Assembly: GCF_051859565.1 (NCBI RefSeq)
Contig: NZ_JBHYFK010000003.1
Coordinates: forward strand, 1 to 64,000
Direction of reading: 5' to 3'
DNA length: 64,000 nucleotides
DNA from: Glycocaulis sp051859565
GTDB taxonomy: Bacteria; Pseudomonadota; Alphaproteobacteria; Caulobacterales; Maricaulaceae
Shown piece after piece: positions 25,444-34,108 of this stretch; positions within the stretch are counted from its first letter, which is position 1, and the number at the start of each line of letters is the position of its first letter. Under the pieces are notes generated by a model that was given only the letters and a program-made list of their open reading frames with translations, made no database searches and was not told where the DNA came from. The translations under genes were made by a program, and so were the position numbers.

Positions 25444-26378
25444 GGTTGCCTCCGCCCGTTATTGCGCGGCGGCAGGCCTGCAGGCGATCCGCCCGCGACC
25501 ACCAGCCGCCCGGCAAAGGCGCGGATCGTGTTCTCATCGCGGCACTCGGCGTTCTCGTCCGGGTTGGAGCACGCGAGCAGCAGGGTATAGGCCGCGCCAT
25601 AGCGGTTGAAGCTCAGCTCCTGGCCGAACTCGGTGCGCGTGACCAGCTGGCCCTGAGCGTCGGTCATGGCCATGTATTGGCCCGCTATGGCAGCGCTGGT
25701 TTCCACCGCATGGATCACCCGGCTGCCGGTGATCTGGTACATGATCCCGCGCCGGTGAAAGCTGGCGCTATAGAAATAATCCGAGGCGAAGAACATCATC
25801 CCGCTCTCGCCGCCGCCTTCCTCGTCACCGCGTGTACTTGTGGGTTCGACCTCCAGCGGCAGCAGGACCGGCAGGCGCGGGCGTGCGAGTTCTTCGGGCT
25901 GTGTATTGGTAAAAGGCGGCACGCGCGGTGGCGGCTGGGTGGGTACAAAACTTGCTGGCGTATCCTGGTTCATCTGCGCCATGTCGCGGCGCATGTCGGT
26001 AGCGGCACTGTTCCAGTCGATAGGCGCGATGGGCCGCCCCTGCGCATCACGCTCAGGCTCCTGCGTCTGTGTGCCCGGTGTGGTGGTTTCAGGTGTGGCG
26101 GTATCCGGCGTCTGCTGGCCTCCCTGAGCGCGCTGGGCGAGGGCTTCGCGCAGGGCGTCGGTATTGAGCTGCCTGACGGGTTCGCGCTGCGGCTGGGCCT
26201 CCATGGCCTGAAGGATGCGTTCGCGTGTCAGCGCCTGTTCACGCACCGTGGCTGGCGGCGCGGATTCCTGTTGCTGTGGGGATTGTTGATGCGCGGCAAG
26301 AGCAATGGCTGGCGTGGCCAGCATGAGGCCTGTGCCAATCGCAACTACGGTATGCCAGCCTGATCGTTGCTGTCCCAT
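25440..26378 (-). CDS. Exported Pro/Gln-rich hypothetical protein
   Basis: I do not recognise this 312-residue protein. It has a signal peptide (HTVVAIGTGLMLATPAIALAAH), a long low-complexity region rich in Gln, Pro, Thr and Glu (about residues 30-200), and a globular C-terminal part with FFASDYFYSASFHRRGIMYQ and two cysteines in ACSNPDENAEC. The 4-base overlap with the M23 peptidase gene suggests the two work together at the cell envelope. Confidence 0.7.
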   Translation of the reverse strand: MGQQRSGWHTVVAIGTGLMLATPAIALAAHQQSPQQQESAPPATVREQALTRERILQAMEAQPQREPVRQLNTDALREALAQRAQGGQQTPDTATPETTTPGTQTQEPERDAQGRPIAPIDWNSAATDMRRDMAQMNQDTPASFVPTQPPPRVPPFTNTQPEELARPRLPVLLPLEVEPTSTRGDEEGGGESGMMFFASDYFYSASFHRRGIMYQITGSRVIHAVETSAAIAGQYMAMTDAQGQLVTRTEFGQELSFNRYGAAYTLLLACSNPDENAECRDENTIRAFAGRLVVAGGSPAGLPPRNNGRRQP

Positions 26379-26528
26379 GCCCCCTCCCGCCGCAGGGTAT
26401 GAGCGGCCAGCCTACCACATCGCGCGGACTTGCGGCAGCGAAAACAGGAAAGCCGGTGAGCGCAGGCCTGTTCGTGCGCTCTCCGATGCATTATATGCAG
26501 CGCAACATCAGCCAGCAGGGAAAGCCCC

Positions 26529-26894
26529 ATGCAGCTCACCATGATGAAGGCCAAGCTTCACCGCGCTAGCGTGACGCGCGCTGACTTGCACTATGAAGGT
26601 TCGATCTCGATCGATTCCGATCTGCTCGATGCGTCGGGCATCCTGCCGAACGAGCAGGTGGATGTGCTCAATATCAACACGGGCGCGCGCTTCACCACTT
26701 ATGCGATCCCCGCACCACGCGGCTCGAAGACTTTCGGGATCAATGGCGCCGCTGCCCGTCTGGCCCAGGTCGGCGACCGCATCATTGTGGTTGCCTACGC
26801 GCAGATGGACGCGGAAATCGCGCGTCAGTTCGTTCCTAACGTTATTCTGCTCGATGAAGACAATCAGGTCGTGAGCGCCCCGAAGGCGGCGTGA
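26529..26894 (+). CDS. panD: Aspartate 1-decarboxylase PanD
   Basis: PanD makes beta-alanine from aspartate for pantothenate and CoA synthesis. The 121-residue proenzyme contains the self-cleavage site Gly-Ser in HYEGSISID (about residues 22-30), where Ser becomes the pyruvoyl group, and the family stretches VLNINTGARFTTYAI and INGAAARLAQVGDRIIVV. A GGGAAAG ribosome binding site precedes the ATG. Confidence 0.96.
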   Translation: MQLTMMKAKLHRASVTRADLHYEGSISIDSDLLDASGILPNEQVDVLNINTGARFTTYAIPAPRGSKTFGINGAAARLAQVGDRIIVVAYAQMDAEIARQFVPNVILLDEDNQVVSAPKAA

Positions 26895-26910
26895 GTGATA
26901 CGGCCCGTTC

Positions 26911-26956
26911 CACAATAAAAATCCCGCCGGCGCAAACCGGCGGGATTTTTATTGTG
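26911..26956. terminator. Bidirectional terminator between panD and cheZ
   Basis: A perfect 20-base inverted repeat (26911-26930 and 26937-26956) with a six-base loop has a GC core CCCGCCGG and A/T flanks, giving a U tract on both strands. It serves the convergent panD and cheZ genes. Confidence 0.93.
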
Positions 26957-26970
26957 CGTATCAGCGCTGC

Positions 26971-27645
26971 CTAGTCGAACAGCGAGTCGATCGCATCCTG
27001 GTCGAGATCGGATGCAATCATCTCGTCAATGGCGTCCTGCTTCACTTCAGGTCCGCCTAGTGCGGGGCCGTTCAGGTGTAGCTTCTTCTTGCGCTCGGCC
27101 TCGGCGACTTCATCCTCGTCGGCCTCAGCGTCGTGGACTCCCATGGTGGCAGCAAAGCGGCTGACCCGCTTTTCCACATGGCGCAGCGATTCCACCACCT
27201 TGGACACGCGCTGGCCGGAGAGATCCTGGAACGAGCACGCCTCAATGATGCGCATCATCGCCTCATCGACCTGAGCCTTGTAGGCGGCGATGTCATCAGG
27301 CTTTTCGCCAAGCAGGGTCTCGGCCTCCAGCATGATGGTCTCGGTTGCCCGCTCTGTGTCGGTAACAACGGCTTCCAGTTCCGCGCCTGCGGTCGGGATG
27401 CGCTGTTCCTTGATGTCATTCGGGCGCAGTTTGGAAATTTCGCTGCGCGTCCGGGCGATATAGTCGGCGATATAGACAAACTCACTATGGATCGACTTGT
27501 CGAGCGATCCGAAGAAGAGCTGCATGGTGTCGGTCAGTTGCTGCGCGAGCGACAGCACCTCCATCACCTGACCGTCTTTCAGGTCCTTGGTCTTCAGATT
27601 GGCAAGCGACTCGCGCACGCGCGCGGCAACTTCAGCGGCGGGCAT
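26971..27645 (-). CDS. cheZ: Chemotaxis protein phosphatase CheZ
   Basis: This 224-residue protein matches alphaproteobacterial CheZ, which dephosphorylates CheY-P. The signature ACSFQDLSGQRVSKV at about residues 141-155 carries the catalytic Gln, long helices precede it, and the C-terminus DQDAIDSLFD resembles the CheY-binding helix. It sits 48 bases downstream of a cheY-like gene on the same strand, the expected partner. Confidence 0.92.
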   Translation of the reverse strand: MPAAEVAARVRESLANLKTKDLKDGQVMEVLSLAQQLTDTMQLFFGSLDKSIHSEFVYIADYIARTRSEISKLRPNDIKEQRIPTAGAELEAVVTDTERATETIMLEAETLLGEKPDDIAAYKAQVDEAMMRIIEACSFQDLSGQRVSKVVESLRHVEKRVSRFAATMGVHDAEADEDEVAEAERKKKLHLNGPALGGPEVKQDAIDEMIASDLDQDAIDSLFD

Positions 27646-27693
27646 TGGATCCCTCCTTCATCAAAGCAGAACGATACTGGCGCTCAGGGCCGA

Positions 27694-28080
27694 TCAGAAA
27701 TCGCCCAGCACGGCAGCCATTTTCGCTTTCAGCGTACCGGCATTGAACGGCTTCACGATGTAGTTGTTCACGCCGGCTTTCTTGGCCGCGATCACGTTCT
27801 CGGTCTTGGACTCGGCCGTGACCATGATGAACGGGACCGACTTGGTCGTGTCATCGGCGCGCACGCGCTGCAGGAGCTCGTAGCCGGTCATCGGTTCCAT
27901 GTTCCAGTCGGAAATCACGAGACCGTATTTCTGCTTTTTCATCTTCTCGAAGGCTTCTGTGCCATCCGAGGCTTCATCGACGTTCTCAAACCCGATCTGG
28001 GTAAGAAGATTCCGTATAATACGGATCATCGTCTTGTAATCATCTACTACCAGAATCGGCATCGACATTTCGACAGCCAT
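27694..28080 (-). CDS. cheY: CheY-family response regulator
   Basis: The 128-residue single receiver domain starts MAVEMSMPILVVDDYKTM and has the phospho-acceptor Asp in LVISDWNMEPMTG, Thr in MVTAES and Lys in YIVKPFN. GGAGGTG six bases before the ATG at 28080 fixes the start; an upstream in-frame extension is not supported. It is paired with cheZ and should control the flagellar motor. Confidence 0.92.
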   Translation of the reverse strand: MAVEMSMPILVVDDYKTMIRIIRNLLTQIGFENVDEASDGTEAFEKMKKQKYGLVISDWNMEPMTGYELLQRVRADDTTKSVPFIMVTAESKTENVIAAKKAGVNNYIVKPFNAGTLKAKMAAVLGDF

Positions 28081-28232
28081 ACCCACACCTCCATCCAGAC
28101 CTTGTTTGTCATCCCGGTTTCCGGCAGGAGAGGGCGGCTTTTCCCCGCTCTTTTCTCCTCCCGCTGTGGCAAAGCTAGACAAGTGCAGTCAAAATTCGGT
28201 TAAACACCCGGCAGAAAAGCGCGACAAAGCGG

Positions 28233-28673
28233 ATGGACCTTATGCAGGGCTTTGGAATCAACGAGTTGGAAGTCGGTCAGACGGCCTTTATCACGCGCCT
28301 CGTGGACGATGAGGCGGTACGCCGGTTTGCCGAGGTGTCGGGGGATTTCAACCCGCTGCACCTGGACGATGAGTACGCGGCGCGCACGCCGTTCCGCGGA
28401 CGCATCGCCCATGGCGCGCTGATCGCCTCCTATATTTCGTGTGTGCTGGGCAACCATCTGCCGGGGCCTGGCGCCGTGTTCGCCGGCATGACGATGCGGT
28501 TTGAACGCCCGGTGCGCATTGGCGACACCGTGATCGCTCGTGCGACGGTAACCGCCATCGATATCAAGCAGCGCCGCGTCATGCTCGATTGCACCTGCGA
28601 GGTCGAAGGCGAGCTGTGCATGAAGGCGGAAGCCGAAGTGATGGTCCGCAAGCGCCGGGCATCATCCGAATGA
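28233..28673 (+). CDS. MaoC-like (R)-specific enoyl-CoA hydratase
   Basis: The 146-residue hot-dog-fold protein has the hydratase-2 motif SGDFNPLHLDDEYAARTPF with RIAHGALIASYIS, as in PhaJ and MaoC proteins. It may hydrate trans-2-enoyl-CoA to (R)-3-hydroxyacyl-CoA. Start at 28233 or at the Met three codons later. The stop overlaps the ribF start as ATGA. Confidence 0.9.
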   Translation: MDLMQGFGINELEVGQTAFITRLVDDEAVRRFAEVSGDFNPLHLDDEYAARTPFRGRIAHGALIASYISCVLGNHLPGPGAVFAGMTMRFERPVRIGDTVIARATVTAIDIKQRRVMLDCTCEVEGELCMKAEAEVMVRKRRASSE

Positions 28674-29581
28674 GCGGCGTTGCCGCTCTGGGAAATTTCG
28701 ATGGCGTCCACGCTGGCCACCGAGCGGTGCTGGACCATGCGCGTGATCTCGCCGCGCGTATCGGCTCTGTGCCGGTAGCAGCCGTGTTCAGCCCGCATCC
28801 GCGCCGTCTGTTTCGCCCCGACGAACCGCCTTTTCGCCTGATGAATGATGCCCAGCGCGAGCGGGCGCTGCTGGCCGCCGGCGCGCAGCGCGTCGACACG
28901 ATCCGCTTTGACGCGGCGCTGTCAGCGATGACGCCCGAAGCTTTCGTGCGCGATATACTGTTGGGTCAGCTGGCGCTGGACGGGGTGGTGACCGGCGCTG
29001 ATTTCTGCTTTGGCAAGGGCCGGGCGGGCAATGCGGAAACACTCAAGACCCTCGGTGCGCAATACGGAATTGCCGTGGGCATCGCACCAACGCTGGTGGC
29101 CGAGCGCCTGAGCGACCGGGCGAAGTTCTCCTCCAGCGCGGTACGCAACGCCCTGCGTGAGGGCGATGTGGAGACGGCTGCAGAACTGCTGGGCCGCCCG
29201 TGGGCGATAGAAGGCGAGGTGGCTCATGGCGACAAGCGCGGGCGCACGCTGGGCTTTCCCACGGCCAATATCGCGCTTGGCGACTATCTGCGCCCCAAAG
29301 CCGGCGTCTATGCGGTGCGGGCAAAGATGCCGGACCACGTAGCGCCGGTGGGCGGGGTGGCCAATATCGGCAAGCGCCCGACCGTGGACGGCACCGAGGA
29401 GCGCCTGGAGGTGTTCTTCTTCGACTTTTCCGGTGATCTTTATGGAAAGACGCTGGAGGTGGAACTGATCGGTTTCATCCGCGAGGAACGCCGCTTTGAC
29501 GGGCTGGACGCGCTGAAAAACCAGATCGCGTTGGACAGCGATGAGGCGCGCGGCGTTCTGGACCGCCAGCGCGCGTCCTGA
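28670..29581 (+). CDS. ribF: Bifunctional riboflavin kinase/FAD synthetase RibF
   Basis: RibF phosphorylates riboflavin to FMN and adenylates it to FAD. The 303-residue protein has an N-terminal nucleotidyltransferase part with GNFDGVHAGHRAVL and SSSAVRNALREGD, and a C-terminal kinase part with GRTLGFPTANIAL. The ATG at 28670 overlaps the preceding stop. It begins the common ribF-ileS-lspA order. Confidence 0.95.
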   Translation: MSGVAALGNFDGVHAGHRAVLDHARDLAARIGSVPVAAVFSPHPRRLFRPDEPPFRLMNDAQRERALLAAGAQRVDTIRFDAALSAMTPEAFVRDILLGQLALDGVVTGADFCFGKGRAGNAETLKTLGAQYGIAVGIAPTLVAERLSDRAKFSSSAVRNALREGDVETAAELLGRPWAIEGEVAHGDKRGRTLGFPTANIALGDYLRPKAGVYAVRAKMPDHVAPVGGVANIGKRPTVDGTEERLEVFFFDFSGDLYGKTLEVELIGFIREERRFDGLDALKNQIALDSDEARGVLDRQRAS

Positions 29582-29594
29582 TAGACCGGCAGCC

Positions 29595-29660
29595 ATGAGC
29601 ACACAGCGCTTTCACATCATCGCGCGTATCCCGCGAATTACCGGCCCGGCCCGCGCCTGA
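29595..29660 (+). CDS. Possible Ile-rich leader peptide of ileS
   Basis: A 21-codon frame (MSTQRFHIIARIPRITGPAR plus one Ala) starts 14 bases after ribF and ends 90 bases before ileS. Four of its residues are Ile, three coded ATC and one ATT, clustered in codons 8-15. The ribosome binding site is weak. In view of the competing hairpins at 29627-29743 it could be a leader peptide sensing charged tRNA-Ile, but no precedent is claimed. Confidence 0.3.
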   Translation: MSTQRFHIIARIPRITGPARA

Positions 29661-29743
29661 TCCCGTTTTCCAACGGGCCGCGCGTCAGCCGGGATTTGTC
29701 CAAGCCACGATGATCTGAAACGACCGATACCAGAAACGGGATA
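29627..29743 (+). promoter_or_regulatory. Competing RNA hairpins before ileS, possible attenuator
   Basis: The AAACGGGATA segment just ahead of the ileS start (29734-29743) can pair with ATCCCGTTT at 29660-29668 (nine pairs, using 29734-29742) or with TATCCCG at 29627-29633 (seven pairs). The 29660-29668 strand can instead pair with AACGGG at 29672-29677 or CGGGAT at 29690-29695. These pairings exclude one another and one side overlaps the Ile-rich leader frame. Confidence 0.35.
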
Positions 29744-29750
29744 CGCCGCC

Positions 29751-32700
29751 ATGAGCGACGCGACTGCCACCGACACCCGCGACTACAAGGACACGCTTTT
29801 TCTGCCCGCGACCGATTTTCCGATGCGCGCAGGCCTGCCCCAGAGCGAGCCGAAATGGCTGGAGCGCTGGGAAGGAGAGAACCTCTACCAGCAGATGCGC
29901 GAGACGGCGAAAGGCCGGGAGCGCTTCGTGCTGCATGACGGCCCGCCTTATGCGAACGGGCACATCCACCTTGGCACCGGCATGAACAAGATCCTGAAGG
30001 ATTTCGTGGTGCGCACACGGCGCATGGCCGGGTTCGATGCGCCCTACCGTCCGGGTTGGGACTGCCATGGCCTGCCCATCGAATGGAAGGTGGAGCAGAA
30101 TTATCGCGCCAAGGGCAAGAAGAAGGACGACGTGCCGGTTGCCGAATTCCGCAAGGCCTGCCGTGATTATGCCGCCGAGTGGATCGACGTGCAGCGCGCC
30201 GAGTTCAAGCGTCTGGGCGTGGCCGGTGAGTGGAACGATCCCTACACCACCATGGCGTTCGATGCCGAAGCATCCATCGTCAGCGAGTTCCTGAAATTCG
30301 TCGACAAGGGCCTCGTATATCGCGGTTCTTCGCCGGTGATGTGGTCACCTGTGGAGCAGACGGCTCTGGCCGAAGCCGAGGTCGAGTATCACGACAAGGT
30401 TTCCACCACGATCTGGGTGAAATTCCCGGTGCGCGGCGTGAAGATGGATGGCTCAGGCATCCCCCATGCCATGGCGGGCGCCAGCGTGGTCATCTGGACG
30501 ACGACCCCTTGGACGATCCCGGCCAACCGGGCGATCTGCTACTCGAAGAAAATTGCCTACGGCCTTTATGAGGTCGAAGGCGCGGATACCGGCTCGGACT
30601 TCCTCCCCTGGGCGCGTCCCGGCGACAAGCTGATCGTGGCCGATGCGCTGTGGGAAGACGTGGCGAAAGCCGGCTTCATCGTGAAGGCTAAACGTCTGGG
30701 TGACGCCAACGTGGAGGGGCTGATCTGTTCGCACCCCTTCGCCAAGACCGACAAGTACTGGGACTACCGTGTGCCGCTGCTCGATGGTGACCACGTCACC
30801 GACGAGCAGGGTACGGGCTTTGTCCACACCGCGCCGGGCCACGGCGCGGAAGACTATGTGGCCTGGATGGCCAACAAGGTCTGGCACGATCCCAAGGAGC
30901 CGATCCCGCACACGGTCGGCCCTGACGGGGCCTATCTGCCCCACATCCCGCTCTTTGCGGGCATGGAGATCGTGCGCACGGACGGCAAGAAGGCAGGGCA
31001 GGACGGCCCGGCCAACAAGGCTGTGGTCGATACGCTGATCGAGGCGGGCAATCTTCTGGCGCGTGGGCGGCTGGAGCACTCCTACCCGCACTCATGGCGC
31101 TCGAAGGCGCCGGTCATCTTCCGCAATACCAATCAATGGTTCATCGCCATCGACAAGGATATGGGCGATGGCGCCACCCTGCGCCAGCGTGCGCTGGAAG
31201 CCATCGACGCCACTGAATGGACGCCCAAAACCGCGCGCAACCGCATCCATGCGATGGTTTCCGACCGGCCGGACTGGCTGATCTCGCGCCAGCGCGCCTG
31301 GGGCGTGCCGCTGACGATCTTCGTGAACAAGGCGACAGGCGACATCCTCAATGATAAGGCCGTCAATGCCCGCATCGTGAAGGCGGTGGAAGCGTCGGGC
31401 GCCGATGCGTGGTTCGACACCGATCCGCAGGTCTTCCTCGGCGATGCGTATAGCGCGTCCGAGTACGAGCAGGTCACCGACATTCTCGATGTCTGGTTCG
31501 ATTCCGGTTCCACCCACGCTTTTGCCCTGCGCGAAGGCGAATGGCCGGCAGACGTGTATCTGGAAGGCTCAGACCAGCATCGCGGCTGGTTCCAGTCCAG
31601 CCTTCTTGAAAGCTGCGGCACGCGCGGGCGCGCGCCCTACAAGGCGGTCGTGACCCACGGCTTCATCGTCGACGAGAAGGGCATGAAGATGTCCAAATCG
31701 CTCGGCAATGTGCTCGCGCCGAGCGCTGTCGCGGAGAAGTATGGCGCGGACATTCTGCGCCTGTGGGCGGCCAGCGCGGACTATTCGGGCGATTTGCGCA
31801 TCGGCGAGGCTATCCTGCAATCGGCCGTCGATTCCTACCGCAAGCTGCGCAATACGCTGAAATATCTGCTGGGCGCGCTCGACGGGTTCTCGGACGATGA
31901 GCGCGTGGCGCCCGCAGACATGCCCGCGCTGGAGCGCTTCATGCTGCATCGCATGGCGGAGCTGGATGAAACCGTGCGCGCAGCCTATGCAGCCTATGAC
32001 TTCAAGCGGGCCTGGTCGGCGCTGTTCAATTTCTGCGTCAATGACCTTTCGGCCTTCTATCTCGATATCCGCAAGGACAGCCTTTACTGCGACCGGCCGG
32101 ATGCGATCCGCCGCCGCGCGGCGCGCACGGTGATGGCCGAATTGCTGGACCGTCTCGCACTCTGGATGGCGCCCCTGCTACCCTTCACGATGGAGGAGGT
32201 CTGGGCCTCCCGCTATGGCGAGGATGCGCCTTCCGTCCATCTGGAGACCTTCAAGGACACGCCAGCGGAATGGCGCGATAGAGAACTGAGACTGAATTGG
32301 GACCTTGTGCGGCGCGTCCGTAGGGTTGTGACTGCTGCGGTTGAAGTGGAGCGACGCAACAAGACGCTCGGCTCTAGCCTTGAAGCCCACCCGGTAATCT
32401 ATCTCGATTGGTTCGATGAATTGGTTCGCTTCGACCAGATTCTGGAAGGCACTGAATTTGAACGTGAAACCGAGGAAGAGCAACGAGCAGCGCTCGCCGA
32501 GTTTTTCGCGGAAGTTTGCATCACCAGTCAGGCCACCGTCGTGGTGTCGGACGGAAATAAAACGGCACCAGAAGACGCGTTCCGCTTGGAAGGCGAGGAC
32601 ATCGCTGCCGTCGTTGTTGGCCGTGCTGAGGGCCGCAAATGCGCCCGCTCATGGCGGATCACGACCGATGTCGGCTCAGATTCGCGCTATCCGGACCTCT

Positions 32701-32759
32701 CGGCGCGTGATGCGGACGCCGTGGCCTGGTATGATGCGCGCAAGGGCAATGCCGCATGA
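29751..32759 (+). CDS. ileS: Isoleucyl-tRNA synthetase
   Basis: IleS charges tRNA-Ile. The 1002-residue class I enzyme has the HIGH-type motif in PPYANGHIHLGTG (residues 65-77), the editing CP1 domain with WTTTPWTIPANRA, the DVWFDSGSTH segment and KMSKS in KGMKMSKSLGNV. The C-terminal zinc-finger cysteines of E. coli IleS are mostly missing (KCARSWR remains), as in other alphaproteobacteria. Bases 32280-32600 have visibly lower GC than the rest of the gene. Confidence 0.96.
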   Translation: MSDATATDTRDYKDTLFLPATDFPMRAGLPQSEPKWLERWEGENLYQQMRETAKGRERFVLHDGPPYANGHIHLGTGMNKILKDFVVRTRRMAGFDAPYRPGWDCHGLPIEWKVEQNYRAKGKKKDDVPVAEFRKACRDYAAEWIDVQRAEFKRLGVAGEWNDPYTTMAFDAEASIVSEFLKFVDKGLVYRGSSPVMWSPVEQTALAEAEVEYHDKVSTTIWVKFPVRGVKMDGSGIPHAMAGASVVIWTTTPWTIPANRAICYSKKIAYGLYEVEGADTGSDFLPWARPGDKLIVADALWEDVAKAGFIVKAKRLGDANVEGLICSHPFAKTDKYWDYRVPLLDGDHVTDEQGTGFVHTAPGHGAEDYVAWMANKVWHDPKEPIPHTVGPDGAYLPHIPLFAGMEIVRTDGKKAGQDGPANKAVVDTLIEAGNLLARGRLEHSYPHSWRSKAPVIFRNTNQWFIAIDKDMGDGATLRQRALEAIDATEWTPKTARNRIHAMVSDRPDWLISRQRAWGVPLTIFVNKATGDILNDKAVNARIVKAVEASGADAWFDTDPQVFLGDAYSASEYEQVTDILDVWFDSGSTHAFALREGEWPADVYLEGSDQHRGWFQSSLLESCGTRGRAPYKAVVTHGFIVDEKGMKMSKSLGNVLAPSAVAEKYGADILRLWAASADYSGDLRIGEAILQSAVDSYRKLRNTLKYLLGALDGFSDDERVAPADMPALERFMLHRMAELDETVRAAYAAYDFKRAWSALFNFCVNDLSAFYLDIRKDSLYCDRPDAIRRRAARTVMAELLDRLALWMAPLLPFTMEEVWASRYGEDAPSVHLETFKDTPAEWRDRELRLNWDLVRRVRRVVTAAVEVERRNKTLGSSLEAHPVIYLDWFDELVRFDQILEGTEFERETEEEQRAALAEFFAEVCITSQATVVVSDGNKTAPEDAFRLEGEDIAAVVVGRAEGRKCARSWRITTDVGSDSRYPDLSARDADAVAWYDARKGNAA

Positions 32760-33301
32760 GCGCGCTCGCCCGCTACATTCCCTCGGCCCGGCTCGCCGCC
32801 ATCGGGGCGGGCCTGGCCGTACTGGTGATCGTGCTCGATCAGGCCTCCAAACTCTGGGTGCTGCACGGGCTTGGCTTCATGGAGGGCGGTCCGGGCACGC
32901 GGATCGAGGTGCTCGATCCGTGGTTCAACCTCACCATGGTGTGGAACAGAGGCGTCAGCTTTGGCCTGTTCGCGGCGGAAAGCATGTGGACGCGGCTTCT
33001 GCTTATCGGGTTCTCGCTGGCTATTGCTGGCGTGATCGCCTTCTGGCTGACGCGCGCCGAGCGCAAGCTGCAGGCGCTGGCCTTCGGCCTGATCATTGGC
33101 GGGGCGGTTGGAAACGTGATTGACCGCATCGCCTATGGCGCCGTGGCGGACTTTCTGGACTTCTCCGGGCTGTGGTTTCCTTACGTGTTCAACGTGGCCG
33201 ATGCCGCCATCTCGGTGGGCGTGGCCGGACTGGTGCTGGACGTGATCGTGAACGGCAGTGAGCGCAAGGGCGCGGACGCGCCGGGCAAAGTGTCAGATTA
33301 A
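32756..33301 (+). CDS. lspA: Lipoprotein signal peptidase LspA
   Basis: LspA removes signal peptides from prolipoproteins in the inner membrane. The 181-residue protein has four membrane helices and the two catalytic Asp motifs, NVIDRIAYGAVADF and FNVADAAISVGVAGL. It overlaps the ileS stop by 4 bases. A lipoprotein gene follows. Confidence 0.95.
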   Translation: MSALARYIPSARLAAIGAGLAVLVIVLDQASKLWVLHGLGFMEGGPGTRIEVLDPWFNLTMVWNRGVSFGLFAAESMWTRLLLIGFSLAIAGVIAFWLTRAERKLQALAFGLIIGGAVGNVIDRIAYGAVADFLDFSGLWFPYVFNVADAAISVGVAGLVLDVIVNGSERKGADAPGKVSD

Positions 33302-33395
33302 ACTCTCCTCATCCCTGCCGCTAAGGGTGGCGTTCCCCGCCAAGCCTCTGTTAGAAGTAAACAAGAGTTTTTCAGTTTCAGGAGCGTCTTCACCC

Positions 33396-33935
33396 ATGCG
33401 CATCCAAAATATCCTTGCTGTGGCTGCGATGGCCCTTGTCGGCGCCAGCGCGTGCACATCGGGCGTGCGTCAGGCACTGGGCACGGAACGCACCGCGCCG
33501 GACGAGTTCCGCGTCGTGACCATTGCGCCGCTGACCGTGCCGCCGGAATACTCGCTGCGCCCGCCGGCCCCCGGCCAGCTGCGCCCTGAAGACATCTTCC
33601 CGGACCAGCAGGCGCGCCGCGCCCTGTTTGGCGATTTCACCTCGGAGAATGCCAGCCGCGGCGAGGTTCTCCTTGCTGCCCGTGCTGGTGGTGCAGACGC
33701 CAACCCGAACGTGCGTGCGCTTATTGATGGCGAGACGGCAGCAGTCGTCCGCAAGAATGAGAGCTTCGCTGATCGCCTGATCTTCTGGCGCTCCGGGACG
33801 GTGACGCCTGCTGCTGACAGCGCCACGCCGATCGATGTCGATGAGGAGCGCCGCCGCATTCAGGAAATCACGGGTGGCGGCGATGTGACCATCGTGCGTC
33901 CGCGCCGGTCAGGCCGGAAGCTGCCGGGGCTTTAG
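33396..33935 (+). CDS. Lipoprotein of the DUF3035 type
   Basis: The 179-residue protein has a lipoprotein signal with lipobox-like ASAC at residues 17-20 (ALVGASAC), then APDEFRVVTIAPLTVPPEYSLRPP, a stretch typical of the DUF3035 family found after lspA in alphaproteobacteria. Some databases link this family to the outer-membrane assembly machine; I do not rely on that. The start at 33396 has AGGAG about 9 bases upstream. Confidence 0.8.
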   Translation: MRIQNILAVAAMALVGASACTSGVRQALGTERTAPDEFRVVTIAPLTVPPEYSLRPPAPGQLRPEDIFPDQQARRALFGDFTSENASRGEVLLAARAGGADANPNVRALIDGETAAVVRKNESFADRLIFWRSGTVTPAADSATPIDVDEERRRIQEITGGGDVTIVRPRRSGRKLPGL

Positions 33936-33962
33936 GGCTCACGTCTTCCAGCTAGTGAAGTG

Positions 33963-33996
33963 AAAACCCCGGATGGCAACATCCGGGGTTTTTTGT
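33963..33996 (+). terminator. Rho-independent terminator after the lipoprotein gene
   Basis: AAAACCCCGGATG pairs with CATCCGGGGTTTT around a GCAA loop (33963-33992) and continues into a T run. It ends the ribF-ileS-lspA-lipoprotein transcription unit. A near-identical hairpin in opposite orientation occurs at 42277-42310. Confidence 0.93.
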
Positions 33997-34005
33997 TGCA
34001 AGACA

Positions 34006-34098
34006 GTGAAACCCCGGAAGCCCGAAGGGCTATCCGGGGCCTTGTCCCCCTTCCCCTGCTGAAGGTCCCGGCTCTGCGCTGCGCTTGGCCGGGATTTC
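34006..34098. repeat. Dispersed repeat, family C copy 1
   Basis: This copy begins GTGAAACCCCGGAAGCCCGA and ends GGCCGGGATTTCAT, an imperfect long palindrome. Related copies are at 37653-37747 and 42320-42415. It lies between a terminator and marR. Confidence 0.7.
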
Positions 34099-34108
34099 AT
34101 GCGGCAAC

